64,000 bases of DNA. Origin: Burkholderia pyrrocinia (lineage in GTDB: Bacteria; Pseudomonadota; Gammaproteobacteria; Burkholderiales; Burkholderiaceae). Location: NCBI RefSeq assembly GCF_003330765.1, contig NZ_CP024903.1, positions 1,302,001 to 1,366,000 on the forward strand, in the 5' to 3' direction. Position 1 is the first letter of the stretch, and each line of letters begins with the position of its first letter. The translations under genes were made by a program, and so were the position numbers. Shown piece by piece: positions 44,824-53,409 of the stretch. Under the pieces are notes generated by a model. It saw only the letters and a list, made by a program, of their open reading frames with translations, did not search any database and was not told the DNA's origin.

Positions 44824-45861
44824 TCATGCGCCGGTGTTGCGTTTCATGTCTGATGAAACCGGGTAATTCGAGGTCTCTCGATCGCGCCTGAATCGACTTG
44901 GCGCCACCCCCGTCCAGCGCACGAACGCGCGCCGGAACGCCTCTTCGCCGCCGAACCCGAGATGCGCGGCCACGCGTGCAACCGGCCAGTCCGTCTCGTG
45001 CAGGCATCGTCGTGCCGCATCGGCCAGGCATTGCTCGCGCAACGCGTGATAGCCGCTGCCTTCCGCGCTCAGCCGCCGACGTAACGTCGCGTCGCTGACG
45101 CCAAGCCACACGGCCAGCTCCGCGAGCGGCGGCAGCGCCTGTTCGCGTGCGAGCGCCGCATCGAGAAAACCGCGCACCTGCTGCGCCCATGACACGACCG
45201 CCGGCGCCGCATCGATCAGACGAAACGGGAAATCGACGAGGAACGCACCGAGCTCGCCCGGCTGCCGGATCACGCGGCAATCGAGCCGTGCGGCGTCGAA
45301 CGCGAAGCCGTAGGTTGGGCGGCCGACGTCGACTGGCGCGTTGAACAGGCCGAGCAACGGCACGGCATCGTCGCGGCACGGATGGCCGAGCCAGACTTCG
45401 GCCGGACGCAGCGGCTGCCCGATCAGCCAGCCGAACAGTTGCAGGTAGCAGAACAGCCCCGTCAGGTCGACGAGGCACGCGGCCGGGCTGCGCGTGCGGC
45501 GCAGCGAGTCCATCCGGAACGTCGCGCGCCCGTCGCGTACCGTGAGCGACAGCCCGCCGGCGCGCGGCGTCAGCATCTCGCAGAATTCGCGCGCGCAGCG
45601 GATCGCGTCGGCGAGCGTCGCGCAGCTCAGCAGGCAGCGGCACATCAGGTCGACTTCCTGCTTGCGCATCGGCGGATGGCCGTTGCCGCGCGCGACCTGC
45701 GCCTCGAGCCGCTCGATCGCGTCGCGGTACAGCGCGACGAAGCCGCCCGGTGTCGTCGCATCTTGCGGCGGCGGCGCGCCGCTGCGCGTGAGTTCGCTCA
45801 GCAGACGAGCGCCAAGGCCCGGCAGGACGCGGCCGCTTGCCGGCATGACGTGCTGTTTCAT
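44824..45861 (-). CDS. AraC-family transcriptional regulator
   Basis: Regulator of 345 residues. Residues about 20-230 form the long N-terminal sensor typical of the OruR/ArgR-like AraC group, and the C-terminus has two helix-turn-helix motifs (LAVWLGVSDATLRRRLSAEGSGYHALRE; VARVAAHLGFGGEEAFRRAFVRWTGVAPSRFR in parts). The ATG at 45861 has GGGAGA upstream; longer readings add arginine-rich sequence. It is divergent from the operon at 46038, separated by 176 bases, and is its likely regulator. Confidence 0.86.
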   Translation of the reverse strand: MKQHVMPASGRVLPGLGARLLSELTRSGAPPPQDATTPGGFVALYRDAIERLEAQVARGNGHPPMRKQEVDLMCRCLLSCATLADAIRCAREFCEMLTPRAGGLSLTVRDGRATFRMDSLRRTRSPAACLVDLTGLFCYLQLFGWLIGQPLRPAEVWLGHPCRDDAVPLLGLFNAPVDVGRPTYGFAFDAARLDCRVIRQPGELGAFLVDFPFRLIDAAPAVVSWAQQVRGFLDAALAREQALPPLAELAVWLGVSDATLRRRLSAEGSGYHALREQCLADAARRCLHETDWPVARVAAHLGFGGEEAFRRAFVRWTGVAPSRFRRDRETSNYPVSSDMKRNTGA

Positions 45862-46037
45862 GAGTCTCCCGATCTGATCGTTGCGACAGGGGGCGGTGAG
45901 CGGGCCGGTAGGGGTTCGCGAGCCGACACCACGCAAGAATGCTATCCACGCCGGGCGCCTTCCGCCTCGCCGAAACGGCGTAGGCCGGCGACGCATCCCG
46001 CCACGAACGATCCCGAACGACCACGGACAACACGCGA

Positions 46038-46382
46038 ATGATCCAGATCATCGATGAAATCACGCTCGCACCCGAGCGCATTCCCGACGTGCTGGCACTG
46101 CTGCGCGAGCGCTACCTGCCGGGCCACGCGGCGCGCGGGCTGACGGCGGCCGGCCACTGGGTGTCGCCGCCCGTCGCGGTGCCGGGGCAGCCGAGCACGC
46201 TTTGGCTGACTTGGCACGTCGACGATGCGCCGTCCTATTACCGGATGCGCGCGCTGACCGATGGCGACGCGGTCGCGTTCTGGATGGCGGTCGACGGTCT
46301 GTGCGGTGCGCGCCGCCGCCATGTGATGACCGACGCCGATGCGCCGTTGCCCGCGCTGACGGAGGCCGACCATGCGGCATGA
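46038..46382 (+). CDS. Small protein, probable dimeric alpha+beta barrel
   Basis: 114 residues beginning MIQIIDEITLAPERIPDVLALLRERYLPGH, a pattern of beta-strand, helix and strand seen in NIPSNAP/Dabb-type ferredoxin-like barrels. No catalytic motif recognised. First gene of the operon divergent from the AraC regulator; overlaps the next gene by 11 bases. Confidence 0.65.
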   Translation: MIQIIDEITLAPERIPDVLALLRERYLPGHAARGLTAAGHWVSPPVAVPGQPSTLWLTWHVDDAPSYYRMRALTDGDAVAFWMAVDGLCGARRRHVMTDADAPLPALTEADHAA

Positions 46383-47004
46383 CACGGCACAGGTGTTCGT
46401 TGCGGCGGATCGCGGCGCCGACGCAATCGAGCGTGCATTGCGCGAGGCCGCGCACGCGCTGCCCGGCGCAACCCGCGTGGCGCTCGCGCGCAATCTGGAA
46501 GGCTGCTGGGGCGCGGGCGACTACACGCTCGACGTGCTGCGCGACGAACCGGCGGTCGATTCCGCAGCGGATTTCGCGATGCTGGCTCGACTGCCGGGCA
46601 TCGCGCGCATCGACGGCGCCGTGTGTCGCGCGCTCGGCGGCGGCCTGCGCGAACCGGCGTTGCGCGACGGCGTGTGGCGCACGCTGATGCTGCGCGTGCG
46701 GCCGCAGGCGAGTGCAGCACAGGTCGCCGAGCTGGAACGCGAGCTGCTGCAAATGCCGGCGTTCATGCCCGGCATCCGCAACTGGCGCCTGAGCCGGATC
46801 GCGACGCCGGGTGCATGGACGCACGTATGGCAACAGGAATTCGCGCACGTCGGCGATCTGCTCGGCGAATACCTGATGCATCCGTATCACTGGGGCTGGG
46901 TCGACCGCCGGTTCGACGCCGAAAGCCCCGACTGGACGGTCGACGCGATCTCGCATGCGTTCTGTCCGCTCGCGTCGAGCCTGCTGGCCGACACGACGGC
47001 GTGA
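46372..47004 (+). CDS. Stress-responsive (Dabb-like) alpha/beta-barrel protein
   Basis: 210-residue protein with two apparent half-domains. The second contains LMLRVRPQASAAQVAELERELLQMPAFMPGIRNWRLSRI in parts and a later HPYHWGWVDRRFD segment, typical of Dabb-type ferredoxin-like folds. Such small barrels often act on cyclic or aromatic intermediates, but no reaction can be assigned. Overlaps the preceding gene, so they are co-translated. Confidence 0.65.
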   Translation: MRHDTAQVFVAADRGADAIERALREAAHALPGATRVALARNLEGCWGAGDYTLDVLRDEPAVDSAADFAMLARLPGIARIDGAVCRALGGGLREPALRDGVWRTLMLRVRPQASAAQVAELERELLQMPAFMPGIRNWRLSRIATPGAWTHVWQQEFAHVGDLLGEYLMHPYHWGWVDRRFDAESPDWTVDAISHAFCPLASSLLADTTA

Positions 47005-47049
47005 CGCGCCGCGCGCACCAAGTCAACAAAAAAACCTGGAGACACGAAG

Positions 47050-48042
47050 ATGCGAGCCCTTTTGATCGACCGCGTCGGACATTCCGACGCGTTACGGCTG
47101 GCCGATGTTCCCGCACCGAAACCGGGCCCCGGCGACGTGCTGATCCGCGTCGCGTACGCGGGCGTCAATCCCGCCGATTGGAAATGCCGCGAAGGCTATC
47201 TCGGCGCATTCATGCAGTACACGTTTCCGTTCGTGATCGGTTTCGACGCGGCGGGCGTCGTCGAAGCGGTCGGCGACGGCGTCGACGGTTTCGCGCCCGG
47301 CATGCGCGTGTTCGCGCAGACCGACGTTGGCGCGGGGCGTTGGGGCGCGTATGCGGAATACGTCGCGGTGCGCCACGACTCGGTCGTGCGGCTGCCTGAT
47401 GCAGTGAGCTTCGCGGAAGCGGCCGCCACGCCGACGCCCGCGCTGGCCGCGTGGGCCGGCCTGTTCGACGACGGCGGGTTGCGCACCGGGCAGACCGTGC
47501 TGGTGCACGGCGGCGCGGGCGCGGTCGGCACGTTCGCGATCCAGCTTGCCGCCCAGGCGGGCGCGCGCGTCGCGGCGACGTGTTCGGCGCGCAACCGCGA
47601 GACGGTCGAATCGCTGGGCGCGGCGGCGAGCATCGACTACCGCGCGCAGGACATCGGCATGGCGGTGCGGGCGTGGGCGCCCGGCGGCGTCGATCTCGTG
47701 CTCGACGCGGTCGGCGGCGACACGCTGCCCGACGCGCTCGACCTGCTCGCGCCGGGCGGCACGCTGGTGAACATCATGACGCTCGCGGCCGGCGACGCCG
47801 AGCGGCTGGCCGCGACCGGCGCCGACGCCGCGCGTCGCGGGCTGCATACCGCGATGACCTACAGCCGGATGCCGAGCGGCAACACGCTCGCATTGATTGC
47901 CGAACGGCTCGGCAGGCGCGCGTTGCGCGTGCCGCGCTTCGACAGTTTCCCGCTCGAACAGGCGGCACGGGCGCTCGATCTCGTTCAAACGGGCGAGGCG
48001 AAAACCAAGCTGGTGCTGCACGTTGCGGATATCGCGGGCTGA
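47050..48042 (+). CDS. Zinc-independent NADPH:quinone oxidoreductase-like MDR enzyme
   Basis: Medium-chain dehydrogenase/reductase of 330 residues, quinone-oxidoreductase type. GroES-like N-terminal half (GVNPADWKCREGYLG, IGFDAAGVVEAVGDGV) and Rossmann half with VLVHGGAGAVGTFAIQLAAQAGARV. The cysteine and glutamate ligands of zinc alcohol dehydrogenases are absent. It would reduce an enone or quinone with NADPH. Third gene of the AraC-linked operon. Confidence 0.86.
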   Translation: MRALLIDRVGHSDALRLADVPAPKPGPGDVLIRVAYAGVNPADWKCREGYLGAFMQYTFPFVIGFDAAGVVEAVGDGVDGFAPGMRVFAQTDVGAGRWGAYAEYVAVRHDSVVRLPDAVSFAEAAATPTPALAAWAGLFDDGGLRTGQTVLVHGGAGAVGTFAIQLAAQAGARVAATCSARNRETVESLGAAASIDYRAQDIGMAVRAWAPGGVDLVLDAVGGDTLPDALDLLAPGGTLVNIMTLAAGDAERLAATGADAARRGLHTAMTYSRMPSGNTLALIAERLGRRALRVPRFDSFPLEQAARALDLVQTGEAKTKLVLHVADIAG

Positions 48043-48073
48043 ACCGCCCGCACTGGAAAACACAGGAGACAAG

Positions 48074-48949
48074 ATGACCGACACCCGAGCCATGATGCTG
48101 GCCGGCAAGTGCGCACTCGTGACGGGCGCGAGCCGCGGCATCGGCCGCGCGATCGCGCAGCGCCTCGCATCCGAAGGCGCGACCGTCGTCGTGACGGCGC
48201 GCAGCCTCACGCAATCCGCGACCACCGCCGGCACGCTCGCCGAGACGGTCGCGCTGATCGAACAGGCCGGCGGCCGCGCGATCGCGCTCGCGGCCGACCT
48301 GTCGAACGCGGCCGAACGCGACGCTCTCGTCGGGCGCGCGGCACAGGCCGCCGGCGGCCTCGACATCCTCGTCAACAACGCGGGCGTGGCCGACTACGCC
48401 TGCGTCGACGCGATGCCGATGACGATGTTCGACACGACCATCGAACACTATCTGCGCATTCCGTTCGCACTGGCCCAGGCCGCGATCCCGCTGATGCGTG
48501 CGCGCGGCGCCGGCTGGATCGTGAACGTCGGCTCGGTGACGGCGCTGCCGCCGCTGCGGCCGTTCGACGATTTTTCGCGCGCGGGCGGCGCGACCGTCTA
48601 CGCGGCGGTGAAGGCCGCGCTGTCGCGCTTTACGCAGGGGCTCGCGGCCGAACTCGAAGCCGACGGCATCGCCGTCAATCTCGTCGCGCCGAGCACGGCA
48701 ATCCGCACGCCGGGCGCGGCGCGCTACATCCCCGAAGGCTATCCGACCGAGGACGTCGCGTATCTCGCCGAAACGGCGCTCGCACTGTGCAGCCTGCCGG
48801 CGCGCGAACGCACGGGCCTCGTTACGCACAGCCTGCATTTCCCGCTCGCGCAGCAACTCGCGGTGCGTTCGCTCGACGGCCGCACGCCGCTGCCGCCGCC
48901 CGTGATTCCCGCGTATGCGCATCCCCACATCGACCCGACAGGACTCTGA
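48074..48949 (+). CDS. Short-chain dehydrogenase/reductase
   Basis: SDR of 291 residues: TGASRGIG, LVNNAGVADYA, catalytic VGSVTALPPLRPF and later YAAVKAALSRFTQGLA. Between serine and tyrosine lies an insertion (RPFDDFSRAGGATV) longer than usual. The C-terminal extension (PVIPAYAHPHIDP) is also unusual. AGGAGACAAG precedes the ATG. Fourth gene of the operon. Confidence 0.84.
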   Translation: MTDTRAMMLAGKCALVTGASRGIGRAIAQRLASEGATVVVTARSLTQSATTAGTLAETVALIEQAGGRAIALAADLSNAAERDALVGRAAQAAGGLDILVNNAGVADYACVDAMPMTMFDTTIEHYLRIPFALAQAAIPLMRARGAGWIVNVGSVTALPPLRPFDDFSRAGGATVYAAVKAALSRFTQGLAAELEADGIAVNLVAPSTAIRTPGAARYIPEGYPTEDVAYLAETALALCSLPARERTGLVTHSLHFPLAQQLAVRSLDGRTPLPPPVIPAYAHPHIDPTGL

Positions 48950-48950
48950 C

Positions 48951-49775
48951 ATGACGAAATCGATTCGCTTCGACGGCGGCACCGCCGTGATCACCGGCGC
49001 GGCCAGCGGCATCGGCAGCGGGCTCGCGCGCCGTGCGGCCGCGCTCGGCATGCGCGTCGTGCTGGCCGATCTCGATCCGGTGAAGCTCGACGCATTCGCC
49101 GCGACGCTCGACACCGACGTGCTGTGCGTGCCGACCGACGTCAGCCGGCCGGAAGCCGTCGACGCGCTGGCGGAAGCCGCGTGGCAGCGCTTCGGCGGCG
49201 TCGACCTGCTGTTCAACAACGCGGGGGTGATGGCGACCGGCTTCAGTTGGGAAATCACGCCGGAACGTTTCGAGCGCAGCTTCGCGATCAACGTGCACGG
49301 CGTGCTGAACGGGATCCGCAGCTTCGTGCCGCGGATGCTTGAACGCAACGTGCCGGCACGGGTCGTGAATACCGCATCGGTGGGCGGATTCCTGCCGAGC
49401 CCGCTGATGTCGCCTTATTCGGCGACGAAATTCGCGGTGGTCGCGCTGACCGAATCGCTGTACGGCGAACTGAAGATGCTCGGCGCGCCCGTCGGCGTGT
49501 CGCTGCTCGCGCCGGGGCCCGTGCAGTCGGGCATCTTCAACGATCCGTTCGGCGCCGCACACGACCGGCCCGAAGTGCGCGGCTTCGTCGACACGATGCG
49601 CTCGATGCTGAACGCACACGGGCTCACGCCCGACGCGTTCGCCGAGCGTGTGTTCGACGGTATTCGCGAAGGGCGCTACTGGCTGATTCCGCAACCGGAG
49701 ACGATCGACGGCGCGCTGCAGCGGCGCACCGACGACATCCTCGCCGCACGCGATCCGTCGCTGCCGTCGTTCTGA
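48951..49775 (+). CDS. Short-chain dehydrogenase/reductase
   Basis: SDR of 274 residues with TGAASGIGSGLARRA, FNNAGVMATG, catalytic serine in TASVGGFLPSP and SPYSATKFAVVAL. It resembles the family of SDRs that act on bulky hydrophobic alcohols (long substrate loop PVQSGIFNDPFGAAHDRPE). One base separates it from the previous stop. Last gene of the AraC-linked operon. Confidence 0.85.
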   Translation: MTKSIRFDGGTAVITGAASGIGSGLARRAAALGMRVVLADLDPVKLDAFAATLDTDVLCVPTDVSRPEAVDALAEAAWQRFGGVDLLFNNAGVMATGFSWEITPERFERSFAINVHGVLNGIRSFVPRMLERNVPARVVNTASVGGFLPSPLMSPYSATKFAVVALTESLYGELKMLGAPVGVSLLAPGPVQSGIFNDPFGAAHDRPEVRGFVDTMRSMLNAHGLTPDAFAERVFDGIREGRYWLIPQPETIDGALQRRTDDILAARDPSLPSF

Positions 49776-49814
49776 CAATGACGACCGGGCGCAGTAGCGG
49801 CGACCGGCGCGCCG

Positions 49815-50063
49815 TTACATGCGGGTGCCGGTGTGCGTGCGGCCGCTCGGGTCGCCGCCGCGGTCGGGTGGCGTATTGTTCTGATCGATCTTCGCGAGCA
49901 CGAAGCCGGCGGCCGGCAACGCGCCGGGCGAACGGTGCGTCGCCGGTGCGACCGTGTCGCGCGGCGACGCGGCGGGAAAACCGGATGACGTAACGCCCGG
50001 TTGAGCGAACGCCGAAAGGGAAACGGCCGCCAGGGCGGCGGCGACGATCGCGTGCGTGTTCAT
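49815..50063 (-). CDS. Small secreted protein, unknown
   Basis: 82 residues with a clear signal peptide (MNTHAIVAAALAAVSLSAFA, cleavage after AFA) and a short proline-, glycine- and threonine-rich mature part (FPAASPRDTVAPATHRSPG, PPDRGGDPSGRTHTGTRM). GGAGCC lies upstream of the ATG. No domain recognised. Confidence 0.65.
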   Translation of the reverse strand: MNTHAIVAAALAAVSLSAFAQPGVTSSGFPAASPRDTVAPATHRSPGALPAAGFVLAKIDQNNTPPDRGGDPSGRTHTGTRM

Positions 50064-50180
50064 GGTGGCTCCTTCACGACTGACTTCGGGACAACGTAAT
50101 CAGTCTAGGGCGCGAAACTTAACGCGACGTGAAGGTGCGGTGGCGCGCGGATGACAGGATGTTCACGCGCGCCGCGACAT

Positions 50181-51155
50181 TCATGCCGACGACGACACCA
50201 GCGCGCAGAAGTTCTCCAGATCGACGTTGCCGCCGCTGATCACTACGCCGACGCGCTTGCCTTGCAGAGCGTCCTTCATCCGTCGCACGGCGGCGAACGA
50301 CAGGCAGCCGGTCGGCTCGACGACAATCTTCATACGGGTAGCGAAGAAGCGCATGCAGTCGACCAGTTCCGCGTCCGTTGCGGTCAGGATGTCGTCGACG
50401 TCGCGACGGATGATCGGGAACGTCAGGTTGCCGAGGTGCTGCGTCTGCGCGCCGTCGGCGATCGTGCGCGGCGTGTCGATATGCACGATCGCGCCGGACC
50501 GGAACGACTGCTGGCCGTCGTTGCCGGCTTCGGGCTCGACGCCGTACAACGTCGCGTGCGGCGACAATGCGCGCGTGGCGAGCGCGGTGCCCGACAGCAG
50601 CCCGCCGCCGCCGAGCGGCGCGAATACCGCGTCGAGCGGGCCGACTTCGTCGAACAGTTCCTTGGCCGCCGTGCCCTGGCCGGCGATCACGTCCGCGTGG
50701 TCGTAGGGCGGGATCAGCGTGAGTCCGTGCTTCTCTGCGAGATCGCGCCCGATCTGCTCGCGATCCTCGATGTAGCGGTCGTAGGTCACGACGGTGCCGC
50801 CGTAGCCGCGCGTCGCGGCCATCTTCGCGGCCGGCGCATCCTGCGGCATCACGATCGTCGCGGGAATGCCGAGGATGCGCGCCGACAGCGCGATTGCCTG
50901 CGCATGGTTGCCGGACGAGAACGCGACGACGCCATGGCGGCGCTGCTCCGCGTCGAAGCGCGACAGCGCGTTGAACGCGCCGCGGAACTTGAATGCGCCC
51001 ATGCGCTGCAGGTTCTCGCACTTGAAGAACACCTGCGCGCCGAGCGCATCGTCGATCGTCCGCGACGTCATGACCGGCGTGCGGTGCGCATGGCCTTCCA
51101 GCCGGGCCGCGGCGGCGGCAACGTCGTCGTACGTGGGGAGAGTCGGTGAGTTCAT
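50181..51155 (-). CDS. PLP-dependent serine/threonine dehydratase family (threo-3-hydroxyaspartate ammonia-lyase-like)
   Basis: Fold-type II PLP enzyme of 324 residues. The cofactor lysine is in MGAFKFRGAFNAL, the phosphate-binding loop is LGGGGLLSG, and SSGNHAQAIALSA is conserved. The absence of a C-terminal ACT domain fits catabolic dehydratases, serine racemases and threo-3-hydroxyaspartate ammonia-lyases. Its genomic link to a YheO/DauR regulator favours the last group. The ATG at 51155 starts the conserved N-terminus. Confidence 0.86.
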   Translation of the reverse strand: MNSPTLPTYDDVAAAAARLEGHAHRTPVMTSRTIDDALGAQVFFKCENLQRMGAFKFRGAFNALSRFDAEQRRHGVVAFSSGNHAQAIALSARILGIPATIVMPQDAPAAKMAATRGYGGTVVTYDRYIEDREQIGRDLAEKHGLTLIPPYDHADVIAGQGTAAKELFDEVGPLDAVFAPLGGGGLLSGTALATRALSPHATLYGVEPEAGNDGQQSFRSGAIVHIDTPRTIADGAQTQHLGNLTFPIIRRDVDDILTATDAELVDCMRFFATRMKIVVEPTGCLSFAAVRRMKDALQGKRVGVVISGGNVDLENFCALVSSSA

Positions 51156-51206
51156 GGTCGGTCGAGGGTCGGAAAGATCAATCAACAGGAAAACAGGGCG
51201 CGTAAT

Positions 51207-51242
51207 GCGCACACATCCGCGCACACATCCGCGCACACATCA
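51207..51242 (+). repeat. Three tandem copies of a 12-base unit
   Basis: GCGCACACATCC occurs at 51207, 51219 and 51231 (the last copy ends in A). It lies between the dehydratase and the YheO-like gene, and the third copy includes the YheO-like stop codon on the minus strand. Confidence 0.85.
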
Positions 51243-51878
51243 TTTCGCATCGTTGTACACCGTCGCGCGCGATACGCCGAGATGCTGCGACACGATCTCC
51301 ATCGCGCGGCGCACCTCGAGGAAGCCGTCGGCCTTCAGCGTCTGCAGCAACTCGCGGCGCTGGTCGGTCTTCAGCTCGCGCGGCGTCGTCGCGAGGCGTG
51401 TCGCGAACGCGTCGATGCGTTGCCGGATCGCGTCCGCGCCGGCCGGGTCGAGCGTTTCGGCGACGGTTTCGCCGTCCGTGCTGCAGAACTGGTTCAGCAT
51501 GCCCTGGAAGCCGCGAAACAGCGTGACGTCGGCATTCAGGCACAGCGCGGCCACGTAGCGCCCGGTCGAATCCTTGATGCCGATCGACGTGCTTTTCGCG
51601 GTGCGGCCGTCGGCGAAGCGGTTCGGGTAGTTCGCGAGCACGGGCGGGAAATCGTCGTCGGCGATGCGGGCGAGACCGAGTTCGGTCGCGGGATCGCCGA
51701 CCGCACGCCCGGACAGGTTGTTGTGGATCGCGAGGATCGCGTGCTTCGGCGTGCGCAGGTCGTGGACCACGACCTCGGTGAACGGCGCGAACATCTCGCC
51801 GAGCCCTTCGGCGATGCGCTGTACCTGTTCGATCAGCGACGCCTGTTCAGACTGCGGTTTTCTGCGGGGCGTGGTCAT
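51240..51878 (-). CDS. YheO/DauR-type PAS-like transcriptional regulator
   Basis: Regulator of 212 residues. The YheO-like sensing domain has MFAPFTEVVVHDLRTPKHAILAIHNNLSGR and SIGIKDSTGRYVAALCLNAD in order. The C-terminal helix-turn-helix is RRAMEIVSQHLGVSRATVYNDAK. Homologue DauR controls D-arginine catabolism; others control 3-hydroxyaspartate or serine dehydratases. Likely controls the dehydratase downstream. The start overlaps the end of the YbaK-like gene. Confidence 0.88.
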   Translation of the reverse strand: MTTPRRKPQSEQASLIEQVQRIAEGLGEMFAPFTEVVVHDLRTPKHAILAIHNNLSGRAVGDPATELGLARIADDDFPPVLANYPNRFADGRTAKSTSIGIKDSTGRYVAALCLNADVTLFRGFQGMLNQFCSTDGETVAETLDPAGADAIRQRIDAFATRLATTPRELKTDQRRELLQTLKADGFLEVRRAMEIVSQHLGVSRATVYNDAK

Positions 51879-52396
51879 GAGTTTGCTCGGAGCGCCGGGT
51901 CGTCTGCCGTTTCCGGCCGCGTGATGTCGGCCAGCAGCGGGCGGGCGATCCGCACATAGTCGGACGCGTCGAGCACGACGGAGCGGTCGAGGCGGCCCGC
52001 GTTGAACGCGATTTCGGCGTTGCGTTCGACCAGCGCGGGATCGACGACGAGCGTCACGTTCGCGTCGAACACGAACGGCGGCACGGCGCCCATCACGCAG
52101 CGCGTGACGACGGCTGCGACATCGGGCGACGCAAGCGTCGCCTTGCGGCGGCCGACTGCGTCGGCGACCTTGCGGAAATCGATCTTCAGGTGGCCGGGAA
52201 TCACGGCGAGCGCGGTGGTGTCGCCGCCATCCTTGAACGTGCACAGCATCGCTTTCGCACCCTGTTCGGGGCGCGTGCCGCGGATCGCGGCGATGACGTC
52301 GGATTTGCCTTCGGCCGGGTGATCCAGCACGCGGAACCGCGCGCCGGACGTATTCAGCAGATCGCACAGCGCGTCGAAAACGGGGTAGTCGCTCAT
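51875..52396 (-). CDS. YbaK/ProX-type aminoacyl-tRNA deacylase
   Basis: Editing-domain protein of 173 residues, related to YbaK and the inserted domain of ProRS. These hydrolyse mis-charged aminoacyl-tRNA. The core segments are AKAMLCTFKDGGDTTALAVIPGHLKIDFRKV in parts and MGAVPPFVF. Its place beside a catabolic amino-acid dehydratase and regulator suggests protection against mischarging of the same amino acid, which is inference. Confidence 0.85.
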   Translation of the reverse strand: MSDYPVFDALCDLLNTSGARFRVLDHPAEGKSDVIAAIRGTRPEQGAKAMLCTFKDGGDTTALAVIPGHLKIDFRKVADAVGRRKATLASPDVAAVVTRCVMGAVPPFVFDANVTLVVDPALVERNAEIAFNAGRLDRSVVLDASDYVRIARPLLADITRPETADDPALRANS

Positions 52397-52599
52397 GTCG
52401 CTCCGGGTAGGCTGGGCCGGGGGATCGCGGCACGCACGCGATGAAAGGCTGCGGCGGGCCGGTCGATGGATTGTCCAATTATAGACATTTTGTCATGAGC
52501 GTGGCAAAAGCGCGGGTTGCCGTGGAGCGGCGACCGTTTTAGCAGGAAAAGGGCACCAGGAAACTGGCCACCGGCAGCATGGCCGCTACGCCGTCCTTG

Positions 52600-52914
52600 C
52601 TACGCTTTTTTCGAATAGGCGCTGCACCAGCCTTTGGCATTGACCTGCTTGCCGCTGAAAATGGCGCACGGCGCCATCGCGACGCCGGTTTTTCCCTGGA
52701 AGAACTGGCAGTTCGCACAAGCTTCGCCCGCCTGAAATTTCGGGAACTTCGCATGGTCGACCCGGCTTGCGTCCGTCTTGTAGCCGAGGGCCTGGGCGTT
52801 TGCATCGGATTCCTGCACGGCACTGGCATCTGCCGCCGCCGCGCGGCGTCCCAATGCCAGCGCGGATGCCAGAACGGTGGTGGCTGCAATAAAACGTCGG
52901 CGTGAAAATTTCAT
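52600..52914 (-). CDS. High-potential iron-sulfur protein (HiPIP)
   Basis: Periplasmic [4Fe-4S] electron carrier of 104 residues. It has a Tat signal (SRRRFIAA) and the four cluster cysteines Cys66, Cys69, Cys83 and Cys97 (CANCQFF, APCAIFSGK, GWCSAY). AAGGAGAACGCC supports the ATG at 52914. It is the last gene of the oxidase operon and may donate electrons to the oxidase, as HiPIPs do in some bacteria. Confidence 0.92.
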   Translation of the reverse strand: MKFSRRRFIAATTVLASALALGRRAAAADASAVQESDANAQALGYKTDASRVDHAKFPKFQAGEACANCQFFQGKTGVAMAPCAIFSGKQVNAKGWCSAYSKKA

Positions 52915-53059
52915 GGCGTTCTCCTTCATGTGTGTTACCCCCGACCGTCTTTGATGACGTGACGCCGTCCATCTAGAAACGACGTCCGTCGATGCCCCAC
53001 GTCATCGTGCCCATCGTGATGCGAAGCGTTCGTCGCGTGAGGAACGGGCGGCGCAGGGC

Positions 53060-53401
53060 TCAGTGGAAGAAGAGTTCCCGCATGCCGAAAGTGTGATGCG
53101 CTTCGGCAGCCATCAGCACCATGAGCACCAGCAGGCACAGAGGCGGTATCAGGATGGCGTACACCAGCGCCAGCCGTTCCCACATCATGTGCATGAAAAT
53201 CGACACGATCAGCCCGGCCTTGGCGATCATGAGCACGACGATCAGCACCCAGCGCAGCAGGCCCTGCACGTTGAAGTAGTCCACCAGGTACGACATCGTG
53301 CTCAGGACGAACAGCAGGCCCCAGATTTTCAGGTAGATGCCGATCGGATGCTGCTGGCCGTGCGCGGCGTCGGGTCGATCGGCGGGATCGGTGTGGTCCA
53401 T
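53060..53401 (-). CDS. Cytochrome c oxidase subunit IV (CoxD-type)
   Basis: Small membrane subunit of 113 residues with three helices (IYLKIWGLLFVLSTMSYLVDYF, VLIVVLMIAKAGLIVSIFMHM, AILIPPLCLLVLMVLMAAE in parts). The motif KAGLIVSIFMHMMWE is diagnostic of the prokaryotic subunit IV family. It follows the subunit III gene by eight bases. Confidence 0.86.
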   Translation of the reverse strand: MDHTDPADRPDAAHGQQHPIGIYLKIWGLLFVLSTMSYLVDYFNVQGLLRWVLIVVLMIAKAGLIVSIFMHMMWERLALVYAILIPPLCLLVLMVLMAAEAHHTFGMRELFFH

Positions 53402-53409
53402 GGCCTGCC

